This document shows, one piece after another, positions 43,648-52,596 of a stretch of DNA of 64,000 bases. The stretch is taken from NCBI RefSeq assembly GCF_035944375.1, contig NZ_DASZBE010000011.1; one strand, given 5' to 3'. The notes under the pieces are model-generated. The model was not told the DNA's origin. It was given only the letters and a program-made list of their open reading frames with translations, and ran no database searches. The stretch comes from Allobosea sp035944375. GTDB lineage: Bacteria; Pseudomonadota; Alphaproteobacteria; Rhizobiales; Beijerinckiaceae. Both the position numbers and the translations under genes were made by a program. The first letter of the stretch is position 1. Each line of letters starts with the position of its first letter.

Positions 43648-44795
43648 CCCGTCCTCCTTCAGCTCGACCCTCCGTGTTCCGTCGCACGCGGCCGCTCCTG
43701 CCTCTCTGCGGCCTGCCGCTGCTGCTCGCGCTCGCCGGCTGCGACCGTGCCGAGGAGGCGCCTCCCCAGGCCGGCCGTCCCGTCCAGGTCGTCAAGGTCG
43801 AGGCGAGCCTCCTCACCGCGGGGGTCGAGCTCTCCGGCGAGATCCAGGCCGAGAAGACGGTGTCGCTCGCCTTCCGGATCGCCGGGCGGGTCGCCGAGCG
43901 GCCGGTCAATGTCGGGGACCGCGTCGCACCCGGTCAGATCGTCGCCAGGCTCGACCGGACGATCGAGACCAATGCTGTCGCGGCCGCCGAGGCGGCGCTG
44001 GAGGCCGCGCGCGGCGAAGTCGTCACCGCACGCAGCACCTTCGAGCGGCAGGAGCGGCTGATGGGGCAGGGCTTCACCACGCGTCCGCGCTTCGATGCCG
44101 CGCAGAAGGCGCAGGAAACCGCGCAAGCCGCGCTCGAGAACGCCGAGGCGCAGCTCGAACAGGCCCGCGACCGGCTCGGCTTCACCGATCTGCGCGCCGA
44201 TGTCGCCGGCGTCGTGACGGTGCGCAGCGCCGAGCCCGGCGAGGTCGTCCAGCCCGGGCAGCCGATCCTCCAGATCGCCCGCGAGGATGGCCGCGATGCG
44301 GTCTTCGCCGTGCCGGCGCGGGTGCTCGAGGGCAAGACGGGCGATCCGGTCGTCCGCGTCGTGCTCGCCGAGGCGCCGGGGATCAGCGCCAGCGGGCGCA
44401 TCCGCGAGATCGCCCCGCAGGCCGATCCCGTCACCCGCACCTTCCAGGTCCGGGTCGGGCTGCAGGATCCCCCTGAGGCGATGCGGCTGGGCTCGACGGT
44501 GGTCGGCTCGGTCGAGACGACCTCGGCGCGGATCATGTCGATCCCCGCCAAGGCCCTCACGACCTCAGGCCGCGGGGCTGCGGTCTGGATCGTCGATCCC
44601 AAGACCTCGACGGTCAGCCTGCGGCCGATCGACATCCTGCGCTTCGATCCCGACCACGTCGTCGTGTCGCAAGGCCTCACCCCAGGCGAAACGATCGTCG
44701 CCGCCGGCGTGCAGGCGCTGCATCCCGGCCAGCGCGTCACGCCATTGCCTGCCGCTCGCAGCGCGGCGAGCGCCGCCGCCTGGGCTCCAGGCTGA
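43644..44795 (+). CDS. RND efflux periplasmic adaptor 2 (lipoprotein)
   Basis: 383 residues with the same domain order as adaptor 1: signal with lipobox LALAGC, lipoyl, coiled-coil hairpin (RQERLMGQGFTTRPRFDAAQ), beta-barrel (REIAPQADPVTRTFQVRV). Percent identity to adaptor 1 looks moderate, so it is a paralogue, not a recent duplicate. A second adaptor is unusual and recalls TriA-TriB. ATG 43644 overlaps the pump stop codon. Confidence 0.9.
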   Translation: MTRPPSARPSVFRRTRPLLPLCGLPLLLALAGCDRAEEAPPQAGRPVQVVKVEASLLTAGVELSGEIQAEKTVSLAFRIAGRVAERPVNVGDRVAPGQIVARLDRTIETNAVAAAEAALEAARGEVVTARSTFERQERLMGQGFTTRPRFDAAQKAQETAQAALENAEAQLEQARDRLGFTDLRADVAGVVTVRSAEPGEVVQPGQPILQIAREDGRDAVFAVPARVLEGKTGDPVVRVVLAEAPGISASGRIREIAPQADPVTRTFQVRVGLQDPPEAMRLGSTVVGSVETTSARIMSIPAKALTTSGRGAAVWIVDPKTSTVSLRPIDILRFDPDHVVVSQGLTPGETIVAAGVQALHPGQRVTPLPAARSAASAAAWAPG

Positions 44796-44854
44796 CACCG
44801 GCCATCATGGCCGCCGCAGCGGCGACCGCCCCTTTCAACCCAAGGACATCTCCC

Positions 44855-45373
44855 ATGAGCGATCTGGTCTTCATCGCCTTCCCGACCGAGCAGAAGGCCG
44901 AGGAGGTCCGCCAGAAGATCCTGGCGATGCAGCGCGAATATCTGATCGAGCTCGGCGACGCTGTCGTCGTGGTCAAGGACGAGGCTGGGCAGATCAAGCT
45001 CAACCAGCTGATCAACCTGACCACGACCGGCGCGGCCTCGGGCGCGCTCTGGGGCACGCTGATCGGCTTCATCTTCATGGCGCCGCTGCTGGGCACCGCG
45101 CTGGGCGCGGCGTCGGGTGCGCTGGGCGGCAAGTTGACCGATGTCGGCATCAACGACCAGTTCATGAAGGACGCTGCCGCCGCGCTGCAGCCCAATACCG
45201 CCGGGCTGTTCCTGCTGATCCGCAAGATGACGACCGACAAGGTGCTGGCGGATCTGCGCGGCAGCGGCGGCACGCTGATGAGCACCTCCTTCGACGAGAC
45301 CAAGGAAGCGGCGCTGCGCGAGGCGCTCGCTGCCGCGGCCCCCGGCGAGACGGTAGCGCCGGCCACGACATGA
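44855..45373 (+). CDS. DUF1269 membrane protein
   Basis: 172 residues. Start MSDLVFIAFPTEQKAEEVRQKILAMQ and a Gly/Ala-rich hydrophobic core (TGAASGALWGTLIGFIFMAPLLGTALGAASGALGGKLTDVG) match the DUF1269 family (small membrane proteins of unknown role, some linked to stress). I take ATG 44855; the one at 44807 overlaps no better ribosome site and adds a low-complexity Ala stretch. Overlaps the next gene by 4 bp. Confidence 0.8.
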   Translation: MSDLVFIAFPTEQKAEEVRQKILAMQREYLIELGDAVVVVKDEAGQIKLNQLINLTTTGAASGALWGTLIGFIFMAPLLGTALGAASGALGGKLTDVGINDQFMKDAAAALQPNTAGLFLLIRKMTTDKVLADLRGSGGTLMSTSFDETKEAALREALAAAAPGETVAPATT

Positions 45374-47109
45374 TCGCGCCCGGGGTGGGCGGCCCCATGG
45401 CGGAGCGGGCGCAATGGGCGCTCGCGACCGCCCGGCTCGCCGACTTCCAGCCGCTGCTCCCGGCCGAGGAGGAGGTCGTCGCCCGCCTCCTCAGCGGCAC
45501 TTATGACCGGCTCGGCGACGGCAGCCGGCCGACCGCGCCGGACCCGAGCCGCGTCGTCAGGGCCGCCTTCCTGCGGTTCCTCATGCTCGGCGGCGAACCC
45601 GGTTGTCGGCCGCATGAGAAGGGCATCCGCATCACCGGCGCCTGGATCGTCGACACGCTCGATCTCGAAGCCTGCCATGTCTTCCGCGACATCGGCCTGA
45701 TCGACTGCCATTTCGAGGCGACGCCGATCCTGCGCGCGGCGATCATCAACCGGCTGTTTCTGGACGGCTCCTCGCTGCCCGGTCTCGAGGCCGAACGGCT
45801 GGAGGCGCGTGGAGGGGTCTACCTGCGCGGCGCGCAGGTGACGGGCGAGATCAACGTGGCGCAGTCGCGCTTCGGTGGAAACTTCGAATGCGACGGCGCG
45901 ACGGTTCGCGTTGCCGGCGGCCCTGCGATCGACGCCAGCGCGGTCGAGCTGCGCAACCTTTTGCTCAGAGGGGCGACGCTGCGCGGCGGCCTCGCCATCG
46001 CCGGCGCGCGGATCGCGGCCGATCTCGATAGCTCGGGCGCGGTGATCGAGGGCGTCGAAAGCCTCGCGATGGATGGCACGGAGGTCGAGATCGGCGGCAG
46101 CGTCGTGCTGCGCAAGGCCGGGGTCGCAGGCGAGGTCAGGCTCGTCGCAGCGGTGATCGGCGGCGACCTCGATGCCAGCGGCGCGAGGCTGGCCCATCCC
46201 GGCGCGATGGCGCTCGACATCAGCCGCTGTGCCATCAAGGGCGCCTTCTTCCTGCGGGGCGACGCCTCCGTCGCCGGAGCCCTGTCGATGACCGGCGCCT
46301 CGATCGGCACCATCCACGACGAGGTTTCATCCTGGCCCGCGCCCGGGGATCTGCTGCTCAACCGCTGTCGCTATGGCGCCTTCATCGCCGCGCCGGTCGA
46401 CGCGGCGAGCCGGCTCGACTGGCTCTCCCGCCAGGCACCCGAACGCTGGGGCGAGGATTTCTGGCCGCAACCCTATGAGCAACTCGCCGCGGTCTTTCGC
46501 GAGATGGGCCATGGCGAGGATGCGCGCGCCGTCCTGATCGTCAAGGAGCGGCTGCAGCGACGGGCGCGGCGGGCGCGGGCGAAGAGCCCGCTCTGGCGTG
46601 CGGCGCTGACCGTGACGGACGGCTTCCTCGCAGCCACCCTGGTCTATGGCCGCCAGCCGCTGCTCGCCTTCCTCTGGCTGATCCTGTTCTGGCTCGTCGG
46701 CGTCGGCATTTTCGGGATGGCGGAGCGGGCCGGTGGGTTCAAGCCCAACAGCGCGGTCGTGCTGCGCGCGCCGGAATGGACGCTCTGCGGCGTCGAGCGT
46801 ACCCAGCAACGGCTCCTCGGCGCGCCGCCGCAGGCCGCGGCAGGGCGCGCCGCACCGGGCCAGACGCAACTCGCCTGCTATCGCGAGCAGGGCGAGGCCT
46901 CGAGCTATCCCGAGTTCAATCCGTGGTTCTATTCGCTCGACACGCTGTTGCCCGTGCTCGATCTCGGGCAGAAATCCTTCTGGCGGCCCAATCCGGTCGG
47001 CCGTCACGGGCGGGTCGCGATCAGCTATTTCTATGTCCAGGCGATCGTCGGCTGGGCGCTGAGCCTGCTGGCGGTGGCAGGCTTTTCCGGGCTGGTGAAA
47101 TCGCCATGA
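45370..47109 (+). CDS. Beta-helix (pentapeptide-like) membrane protein with channel-like C-terminus
   Basis: 579 residues. Residues about 75-330 consist of short repeats with alternating Leu/Ile/Val and Gly (GGVYLRGAQVTGEINVAQSRF; LRNLLLRGATLRGGLAIAGARI), typical of a right-handed beta-helix. After a soluble linker there are two or three transmembrane helices (LLAFLWLILFWLVGVGIF and the C-terminal IVGWALSLLAVAGFSG) separated by a loop with FNPWFYSLDTLLPVLDLGQ, a pore-helix-like segment. It lacks the K-channel filter GYG. Homologues are often named membrane-associated oxidoreductase, but I see no cofactor motif. Coupled to the DUF1269 gene by ATGA. Confidence 0.7.
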   Translation: MIAPGVGGPMAERAQWALATARLADFQPLLPAEEEVVARLLSGTYDRLGDGSRPTAPDPSRVVRAAFLRFLMLGGEPGCRPHEKGIRITGAWIVDTLDLEACHVFRDIGLIDCHFEATPILRAAIINRLFLDGSSLPGLEAERLEARGGVYLRGAQVTGEINVAQSRFGGNFECDGATVRVAGGPAIDASAVELRNLLLRGATLRGGLAIAGARIAADLDSSGAVIEGVESLAMDGTEVEIGGSVVLRKAGVAGEVRLVAAVIGGDLDASGARLAHPGAMALDISRCAIKGAFFLRGDASVAGALSMTGASIGTIHDEVSSWPAPGDLLLNRCRYGAFIAAPVDAASRLDWLSRQAPERWGEDFWPQPYEQLAAVFREMGHGEDARAVLIVKERLQRRARRARAKSPLWRAALTVTDGFLAATLVYGRQPLLAFLWLILFWLVGVGIFGMAERAGGFKPNSAVVLRAPEWTLCGVERTQQRLLGAPPQAAAGRAAPGQTQLACYREQGEASSYPEFNPWFYSLDTLLPVLDLGQKSFWRPNPVGRHGRVAISYFYVQAIVGWALSLLAVAGFSGLVKSP

Positions 47110-47143
47110 TCGGGCCGGGACGCAAGGCGGCGAGGGGGTACGG

Positions 47144-48214
47144 GTGAGCAAGGATCCGAAGACGCAGGGCAAGGCAGCCGCGGTCGCGCGCAGCGATGGC
47201 CGCACCCCGCTCATCATCGACCTGGCGCTGCAGGGCGGCGGCGCGCATGGCGCCTTCACCTGGGGCGTGCTCGACCGCATCCTCGAGGAGGACTGGCTGA
47301 CGATCAGCGCGATCTCGGGCACGTCCGCCGGCGCGATGAACGCCGCCGTCCTGGCCTCGGGCTTCGCCAAGGCCGGCCGCGAGGGCGCGCGGCAGGCGCT
47401 GGAGGCGTTCTGGCGCAAGACCTCGGAGGCGGCGCGCTTCAGCCCGTTCCAGCGCAGCCCGCTCGATGTCCTGCTCGGGCGCTGGACGCTCGACAACTCG
47501 CCGCTCTTCGTCGCGATGGACTTGATGTCCCGCGTCGTCTCGCCCTACAGCCTCAATCCCGGCGGGGCGAACCCGCTCGCCGACATCCTGGCCGAGGTGA
47601 TCGACTTCGAGGCGCTGGCGGCAGGCCCGATCAAGCTCTTCGTCACCGCCACCAATGTCCGCACCGGCCGCGGCCGCGTCTTCCGCAACGCCGAGATCAC
47701 GCCGCAGGTGCTGCTGGCCTCGGCCTGCCTGCCGACCCTGTTCCAGGCGATCGAGATCGACGGCGACGGCTACTGGGACGGCGGCTATTCCGGCAATCCG
47801 ACGATGACGCCGCTGATCCAGGAGAGCGAGGCGCTCGACACCATCCTCGTCCAGATCAACCCGGTCGAGCGGCCGGGCACGCCGACCACCGCCCGCGACA
47901 TCCTCAACCGGCTGAACGAGGTCTCCTTCAACAGCGTCCTGCTGAAGGAACTCAGGATGATGGCGCTGCTGCGCAACAGCGCCAATCCGAAGGACCGCGA
48001 GGGCGCGCGCTGGGCCGGGATGCGCATCCACCGCGTCACCAGCGACAGGATGGCGGAGCTCGGCTATTCCTCGAAGCTCAACGCGGAATGGGAGTTCCTG
48101 ACCATGCTGCGGGCGGAGGGCCGCCAGTCGGCGGAAGCCTTCTACCGCGCCCACAGGGACGACCTCGGCCAGCGCTCGACGCTCGACCTTGATGAACTGA
48201 CGCAGGGCGTGTGA
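47144..48214 (+). CDS. Patatin-like phospholipase
   Basis: 356 residues from GTG 47144. Catalytic dyad and oxyanion hole are present: GGGAHG (31-36), nucleophile Ser61 in GTSAG, and Asp212 in DGGYSGNP. Releases fatty acids from phospholipids or other lipids. No signal peptide or transmembrane segment, so cytoplasmic or peripheral. Stop codon overlaps the start of the AI-2E family gene (GTGA), suggesting co-translation. Similar to RssA/YchK-type bacterial patatins. Confidence 0.9.
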   Translation: MSKDPKTQGKAAAVARSDGRTPLIIDLALQGGGAHGAFTWGVLDRILEEDWLTISAISGTSAGAMNAAVLASGFAKAGREGARQALEAFWRKTSEAARFSPFQRSPLDVLLGRWTLDNSPLFVAMDLMSRVVSPYSLNPGGANPLADILAEVIDFEALAAGPIKLFVTATNVRTGRGRVFRNAEITPQVLLASACLPTLFQAIEIDGDGYWDGGYSGNPTMTPLIQESEALDTILVQINPVERPGTPTTARDILNRLNEVSFNSVLLKELRMMALLRNSANPKDREGARWAGMRIHRVTSDRMAELGYSSKLNAEWEFLTMLRAEGRQSAEAFYRAHRDDLGQRSTLDLDELTQGV

Positions 48215-49275
48215 ACGGAATGACGAGTGGCAGGATTCACCAGAGCGCGCAGGTCCTGATCGCGATCATTCTCGTGGTCGCGGCCCTGTCCGTCGCCAGT
48301 TCGGTCTTCGCCCCCGTCGCGTTCGCCCTGTTCATCATCGCGCTGGTCTGGCCGCTGCAGCGCAGCCTGCAGGGCTTCCTGCCGCGCATGCTGGCGCTGG
48401 CGATCAGCATCGTGGTGATGGTGCTGGCCTTCGTCGCCTTCGGATCGCTGATCGTCTGGGCCTTCGGCCGCGTCGGGCGCTGGATCGCGGCGGATGCCAC
48501 GCGGTTCCAGCAGCTCTACGACCAGGCGACCCTCTGGCTCGAAGGGCATGGCATCGCCGTGACCGGGCTCTGGGCGGAGAATTTCAACGTCGCCTGGATG
48601 CTGCGCATGGCGCAGACGATCAGCGGCCGGCTCAACACCACGATGAGCTTCTGGCTGGTGGTGCTGGTCTATGTCATCCTCGGCCTGCTCGAGGTCGAGG
48701 ATTTCGGACGCAAACTCAGGGGCATGCGCAACCGCCTCGTGGGTGACGTGCTGCTGCGCGGCAGCATGGAGACCGCCGCCAAGCTGCATCGCTACATGCT
48801 GGTGCGGACCGTGATGAGCCTGATCACCGGCGTGCTGGTCTGGGGCTTCGCCACGGCTGTGGGCCTGCCGCTGGCGGCGGAATGGGGCTTCATCGCCTTC
48901 TCGCTGAACTACATCCCCTTCCTCGGGCCGCTGGTCGCGACCGTCTTCCCGACCCTGTTCGCGATGACGCAGTTCGGCTCCTGGGAGGCGGTGGTCGCGG
49001 TCTTCGCCTGCCTGAACCTGATCCAGTTCATCGTCGGCAGCTACATCGAACCCCGCGTCGCCGGCAGCGCGCTGTCAATGTCACCGACGCTGGTTCTGTT
49101 CTCGGTGTTCTTCTGGGCCTATCTCTGGGGCGTGTTCGGCGCCTTCATCGGCGTGCCCGTCACCATCGCGCTCTTGACCTTCTGCGCCCAGCATCCCGCG
49201 AGCCTCTGGGTGGCGGAGCTGTTCGGTTCGGGGGCGCCGGAGCCGGTCCCGGCCAACGACGTCGTCAAGGTCTGA
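48211..49275 (+). CDS. AI-2E transporter (TqsA/PerM) family protein
   Basis: 354 residues, seven to eight transmembrane helices. NYIPFLGPLVATVFPTLFAM and the C-terminal PTLVLFSVFFWAYLWGVFGAFIGVPVTIALL are characteristic of the DUF20/AI-2E_transport family. TqsA exports autoinducer-2; many relatives do not, and some are Na/H antiporters. GTG 48211 or ATG 48220 are both possible. The gene ends just before a family C repeat. Confidence 0.88.
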   Translation: MNGMTSGRIHQSAQVLIAIILVVAALSVASSVFAPVAFALFIIALVWPLQRSLQGFLPRMLALAISIVVMVLAFVAFGSLIVWAFGRVGRWIAADATRFQQLYDQATLWLEGHGIAVTGLWAENFNVAWMLRMAQTISGRLNTTMSFWLVVLVYVILGLLEVEDFGRKLRGMRNRLVGDVLLRGSMETAAKLHRYMLVRTVMSLITGVLVWGFATAVGLPLAAEWGFIAFSLNYIPFLGPLVATVFPTLFAMTQFGSWEAVVAVFACLNLIQFIVGSYIEPRVAGSALSMSPTLVLFSVFFWAYLWGVFGAFIGVPVTIALLTFCAQHPASLWVAELFGSGAPEPVPANDVVKV

Positions 49276-49285
49276 GGGGGCTTTC

Positions 49286-49400
49286 CAGCCCTCATCCTGA
49301 GGAGCCGCAATGCGGCGTCTCGAAGGATGATTCAGGAGGCTCCGGAGATCACTGGACCATCCTTCGAGACGGCCCTGCGGGCCTCCTCAGGATGAGGACT
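49286..49400. repeat. Palindromic intergenic repeat, family C, copy 3 (partly coding)
   Basis: Third copy: CAGCCCTCATCCTGAGGAG at the start and CTCCTCAGGATGAGGACT at the end with inner arms (CGTCTCGAAGGATG / CATCCTTCGAGACG). The stop codon of the minus-strand metallophosphatase (49332) is inside it, so the repeat encodes the C-terminal 22 residues of that protein. Confidence 0.9.
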
Positions 49401-51140
49401 CACCCGCGCCCCAGACAATGGAGGCCCAATCTCGATCCGCTCCGGTGCCATCAGCGCCAGCCCGCCATCCGCGCGCGCGCCGAGCCGGTGGATGTAGAAG
49501 GCGGTCGGCTCGTCATTCGTGGCCTCCATGACGGGTGAGGGCGCCGAGACGATGCGCAGCGGGCCGCAGCGGCCGATCCAGTCGATATGGCGGTGGCCAT
49601 GCATCGCCACGAGCCGGTGCGCCTGCGGTTTGAGCAAGCGCACGAAGCGGCTGCCATTGATCAGCGCCGTGCCGATCCGCTCCGAGAAGGCCTTGGCCTG
49701 CTGCGGATACTCGACCGGGTGGTGATGCAGCGCCACGATGAAGCGGGCGCGGGGATACTGCGCGAGCGCCGCCAGCATCGCCTGCATGTCCTCCTCCGCG
49801 ACGAGACCGAGCGCGTTGGTGAAGGAGAAATGCGTTTCCGCATTCGAGTTCAGCAGTACCACGCCGAGGCCATCGGGCTCGGCGGGCGGCAGCACCATCG
49901 GGAAGGACGCCTCCCAGATCGCCGACAGCCCCCGCGACAGGCGCAAGCCCCCCGCATCGGCGAAGGCCGCGACCGCCGCACGATGCGGCGCCAGCCGCTC
50001 CGAGAGCGTCTGGCCGATCCGGCCCGCCGTCTTGTCGACGACATGGACGCGCGCGCCCTGCACGGCTTCCGTCACCGAGAGCGTCCGCATCTGGCGCAGG
50101 CGCTTGCCCGGGCTGCCGGGCAGCTCGAGCCGCGCCGGATTGGCCCGGTCGACGATGTTGACGTCGTGGTTGCCGGGCAGGATCAGGGTCAGCGCCGCGA
50201 GCTCGGGATGGCGGGCGAGCGCGTCGAGGAACTCGGCCCATTCGGCCGAGCGGCCGGCATCGGTCATGTCGCCGGTGATCAGCACGAGATCGAGCGGCGT
50301 GGTGGCATGGATTGCGGCCAGCCGCTCCAGTGCGAGGTGCAGGCGATCATTGCCGCGCGGCCCGGCGCGGCCGCTCTCGATGCGAAAGCCATAGCGCTCG
50401 CCGACGACATGGATGTCGGAGAGATGCGCCACCCGCCAGATCCTGTCGGATGAGGCAGGCTCGTCGAAATCGCCGATCCCGCGGGGCTGGCTCATCGTCC
50501 CGTCGGCAATGCCCCAGAGTAGCGCGGCCCCGGCGAAATAGACGCTCATCACGGCGACGGTGTTAGCCAGCGCCGGCCGCACCAGCCGCAAGGGGTAGGC
50601 GAGATCGGCGACCTCGCCGGACCAGCGCGTCGCCGGCCAGACGGACGCCGTGATCGCCAACGCGATCAGCGCCGCGCCCAGGCCCGCGGCGAAGGCGGTC
50701 AGCCCCCGCAACCGCGCGCGGCTGTCCTCGCTCGCTTCCACGGAGAGAAAGCGCTCCGCGAGATGGCGCAGACCCTCGCGGGCGAGCACATAGCCGGGCT
50801 GGACGGCCAGCGAGATCAGCGACCAGAAGCTGCGCTCGACGGCGCGCAGCAGCGGCCGCAGGCCGAACCAGCCGATCGCGGCGACAAGCCCCAGCAGGAG
50901 GAACGGCCCGATGCCGGCCAGCGCCAGGATCCGGTCGGCGACATCGTCATACCAGGCGGTCACCACCAGCGGCGCGACGCCGAGCAGGATGCCGGGCACC
51001 AGCGCCAGGATGATCCAGGCCAGGGCGAGCTTGGGCAGGTTGATCTCGCCCAGCAGCGTCCCGGCGATGGCGAGGAGCGAATGCGTCTTGGTGCTGCTGG
51101 CGTCGTCCTCGGCGTCGCCGCCGCGCGGTTCGATCAGCAT
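49332..51140 (-). CDS. Membrane-anchored metallophosphoesterase
   Basis: 602 residues from ATG 51140. N-terminal 200 residues hold four to five transmembrane helices; the C-terminal calcineurin-like domain has the full metal motif set: DIHV (Asp-x-His), GDMTDAG, GNHD, then late HHHP and MHGHRH. It cleaves a phosphoester at the membrane; relatives include UDP-2,3-diacylglucosamine or lipid pyrophosphatases and others. The last 22 residues (SPHPEEARRAVSKDG...) are encoded by repeat copy 3 and have no counterpart in the family, so the original stop codon was probably lost there. Confidence 0.83.
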   Translation of the reverse strand: MLIEPRGGDAEDDASSTKTHSLLAIAGTLLGEINLPKLALAWIILALVPGILLGVAPLVVTAWYDDVADRILALAGIGPFLLLGLVAAIGWFGLRPLLRAVERSFWSLISLAVQPGYVLAREGLRHLAERFLSVEASEDSRARLRGLTAFAAGLGAALIALAITASVWPATRWSGEVADLAYPLRLVRPALANTVAVMSVYFAGAALLWGIADGTMSQPRGIGDFDEPASSDRIWRVAHLSDIHVVGERYGFRIESGRAGPRGNDRLHLALERLAAIHATTPLDLVLITGDMTDAGRSAEWAEFLDALARHPELAALTLILPGNHDVNIVDRANPARLELPGSPGKRLRQMRTLSVTEAVQGARVHVVDKTAGRIGQTLSERLAPHRAAVAAFADAGGLRLSRGLSAIWEASFPMVLPPAEPDGLGVVLLNSNAETHFSFTNALGLVAEEDMQAMLAALAQYPRARFIVALHHHPVEYPQQAKAFSERIGTALINGSRFVRLLKPQAHRLVAMHGHRHIDWIGRCGPLRIVSAPSPVMEATNDEPTAFYIHRLGARADGGLALMAPERIEIGPPLSGARVSPHPEEARRAVSKDGPVISGAS

Positions 51141-51513
51141 CGGCGCGGCACCGTTATGCGAGACTCGGCACAATCCGCGCTGCAGCCGGGCGAGAGGGCG
51201 GGCGTTTCCAGACGACGCTCAGCAACCATCGATCCGACCCGAAACGGCCCACCCGAAAATGGGACGGCGGGCACAGAACTGAGACAGGCGGCAGATGCCC
51301 GCCCGGACCCCGGATGCTAGCCTGACGGCAGAACGAAATGCAAGATGATACTGCGCAATCAAGCAAGAGATCGCGTTTTTTCATGAAGACGCAAAGACAA
51401 AGATCGTCTTCATACAGTGGATCGGTCCATCTTCTTCGCGTCTCGTCTTTGGCGCGTCGTTCGCGCAGGCCTGAATCGCGGCGCTGCGCGCCGGCCGACG
51501 GGCTTTCCTCGCC
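51141..51513. other. Divergent intergenic region, probable mrp promoter
   Basis: A 373-bp gap between the metallophosphatase and the Mrp-like cluster. GAAGACG (51385-51391) and CGTCTTC (51405-51411) form a 7-bp inverted repeat with a 13-bp spacer, a possible regulator site; the DNA around 51340-51415 is unusually A/T-rich for this genome. Only short frames, none convincing. Confidence 0.4.
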
Positions 51514-52026
51514 ATGATCGCGCCGGCATCACCGCGCCAGACCCTCTCATGGCCCAGCCTCATGGGACGAGGCCTGCTCTTCTTTGGACTCTGGCTCGTC
51601 CTGATCGGCGCGGCCCCCAAGGATTGGCCAGTCGGCCTCATCGCGGCGACAGCCGCAACCTGGGCCAGCATCCCACTCTGGCCGCCGGAGAGCCGGCTGT
51701 CGGCGATGGGGCTGATCCGCTTCGTCCTGCGCTTCCTGCCGCAGGCGGTGGTGGCCGGGCTCGACGTCGCCCGGCGCGCCTTTGCCCGGCGCATCGCGAT
51801 GAAGCCGGGCATCGTGACCTACCGCGCCGGCCTGCGGCCGGGCATGGCGCAGGGCGCGCTCTGCGCGGTGATGAGCCTCCAGCCGGGCAAGCTGCCGGTG
51901 TCCTGCGTGGCGAGCGGCGAGATGCAGGTGCACTGCCTCGACAGCGAGGGACCCGTCACGGCCGAACTCGCCGCTGACGAGGCGGCGTTCCTGCGCATCC
52001 TGCCGGGAGGGCGCTCCGGTGCCTGA
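51514..52026 (+). CDS. mrpE: Mrp-type Na+/H+ antiporter subunit E
   Basis: 170 residues. Two or three N-terminal helices (GLLFFGLWLVLIGAAPKDWPVGLIAA) and the family motif RFVLRFLPQAVVAGLDVARRAF, with the conserved PGxVxxR pattern (KPGIVTYRAGLRPG), identify MrpE/MnhE. First gene of a seven-gene cluster whose members overlap by 4-8 bp (the MrpE stop lies within MrpF). MrpE is a small scaffold subunit of the cation/proton antiporter complex in the inner membrane. Confidence 0.85.
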   Translation: MIAPASPRQTLSWPSLMGRGLLFFGLWLVLIGAAPKDWPVGLIAATAATWASIPLWPPESRLSAMGLIRFVLRFLPQAVVAGLDVARRAFARRIAMKPGIVTYRAGLRPGMAQGALCAVMSLQPGKLPVSCVASGEMQVHCLDSEGPVTAELAADEAAFLRILPGGRSGA

Positions 52027-52306
52027 GAGCCTGATCTTCATCGCCCTCTTCGTCCTGCTGGCCAGCGCCGCAGGGCTGGCGATCGTGCTGCGCTCCGCGA
52101 TCGCGATCGAGAAGCTGATGGCGGTGCAGTTGCTTGGGACCGGCGGCGCTGCCACGCTGCTGCTGCTCGGTGCGGCCACGGCGCAGCCGGCGCTGGCCGA
52201 TGTCGCGCTGCTGCTGGTCCTGCTGTCGGCGTTCTCCTGTGCGGCCTTCACGCTGGGGGAGGGCGAGCCCCCCAGAGACGCCGCGAAACCCGACGAGCCC
52301 GCGTGA
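52019..52306 (+). CDS. mrpF: Mrp-type antiporter subunit F
   Basis: 95 residues from GTG 52019. Three transmembrane helices; FIALFVLLASAAGLAIVLRSAIAIEKLMAVQLLGTGG is typical of MrpF/MnhF. Overlaps MrpE by 8 bp and MrpG by 4 bp. Part of the membrane arm, assembled together with E and G. Confidence 0.85.
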   Translation: MPESLIFIALFVLLASAAGLAIVLRSAIAIEKLMAVQLLGTGGAATLLLLGAATAQPALADVALLLVLLSAFSCAAFTLGEGEPPRDAAKPDEPA

Positions 52307-52596
52307 TGGGGCTCTCTGACGTCTTCACGCTGGTCTGCGTCGTCGCCGGCGCCATCCTGTTCCTGGCGGGAACGCTGGGACTGCTGCGTTTTCCCGATAC
52401 GCTCAGCCGGCTGCACGCGCTGAGCAAGGCCGACAATCTCGGGCTCGGCCTGATCGTGCTTGGACTGCTGCCGCTGCAGGCGAGCCTGATGGGCGGGGTC
52501 AAGCTCGTCTGCATCTGGCTTCTGGCTCAGCTCTCGGCCGCCACCGCGACACAGCTCATCGCCGGCATCGCCGCGCGCCGGAAGCCGCAGGCATGA
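52303..52596 (+). CDS. mrpG: Mrp-type antiporter subunit G
   Basis: 97 residues from GTG 52303 (GTGATG; the ATG two codons on is the alternative). Three helices and the MrpG signature TLGLLRFPDTLSRLHALSKADNLGLGL (RFPDxxxRxHAxSKxxTLG). It overlaps the next gene by 4 bp. Confidence 0.88.
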   Translation: MMGLSDVFTLVCVVAGAILFLAGTLGLLRFPDTLSRLHALSKADNLGLGLIVLGLLPLQASLMGGVKLVCIWLLAQLSAATATQLIAGIAARRKPQA

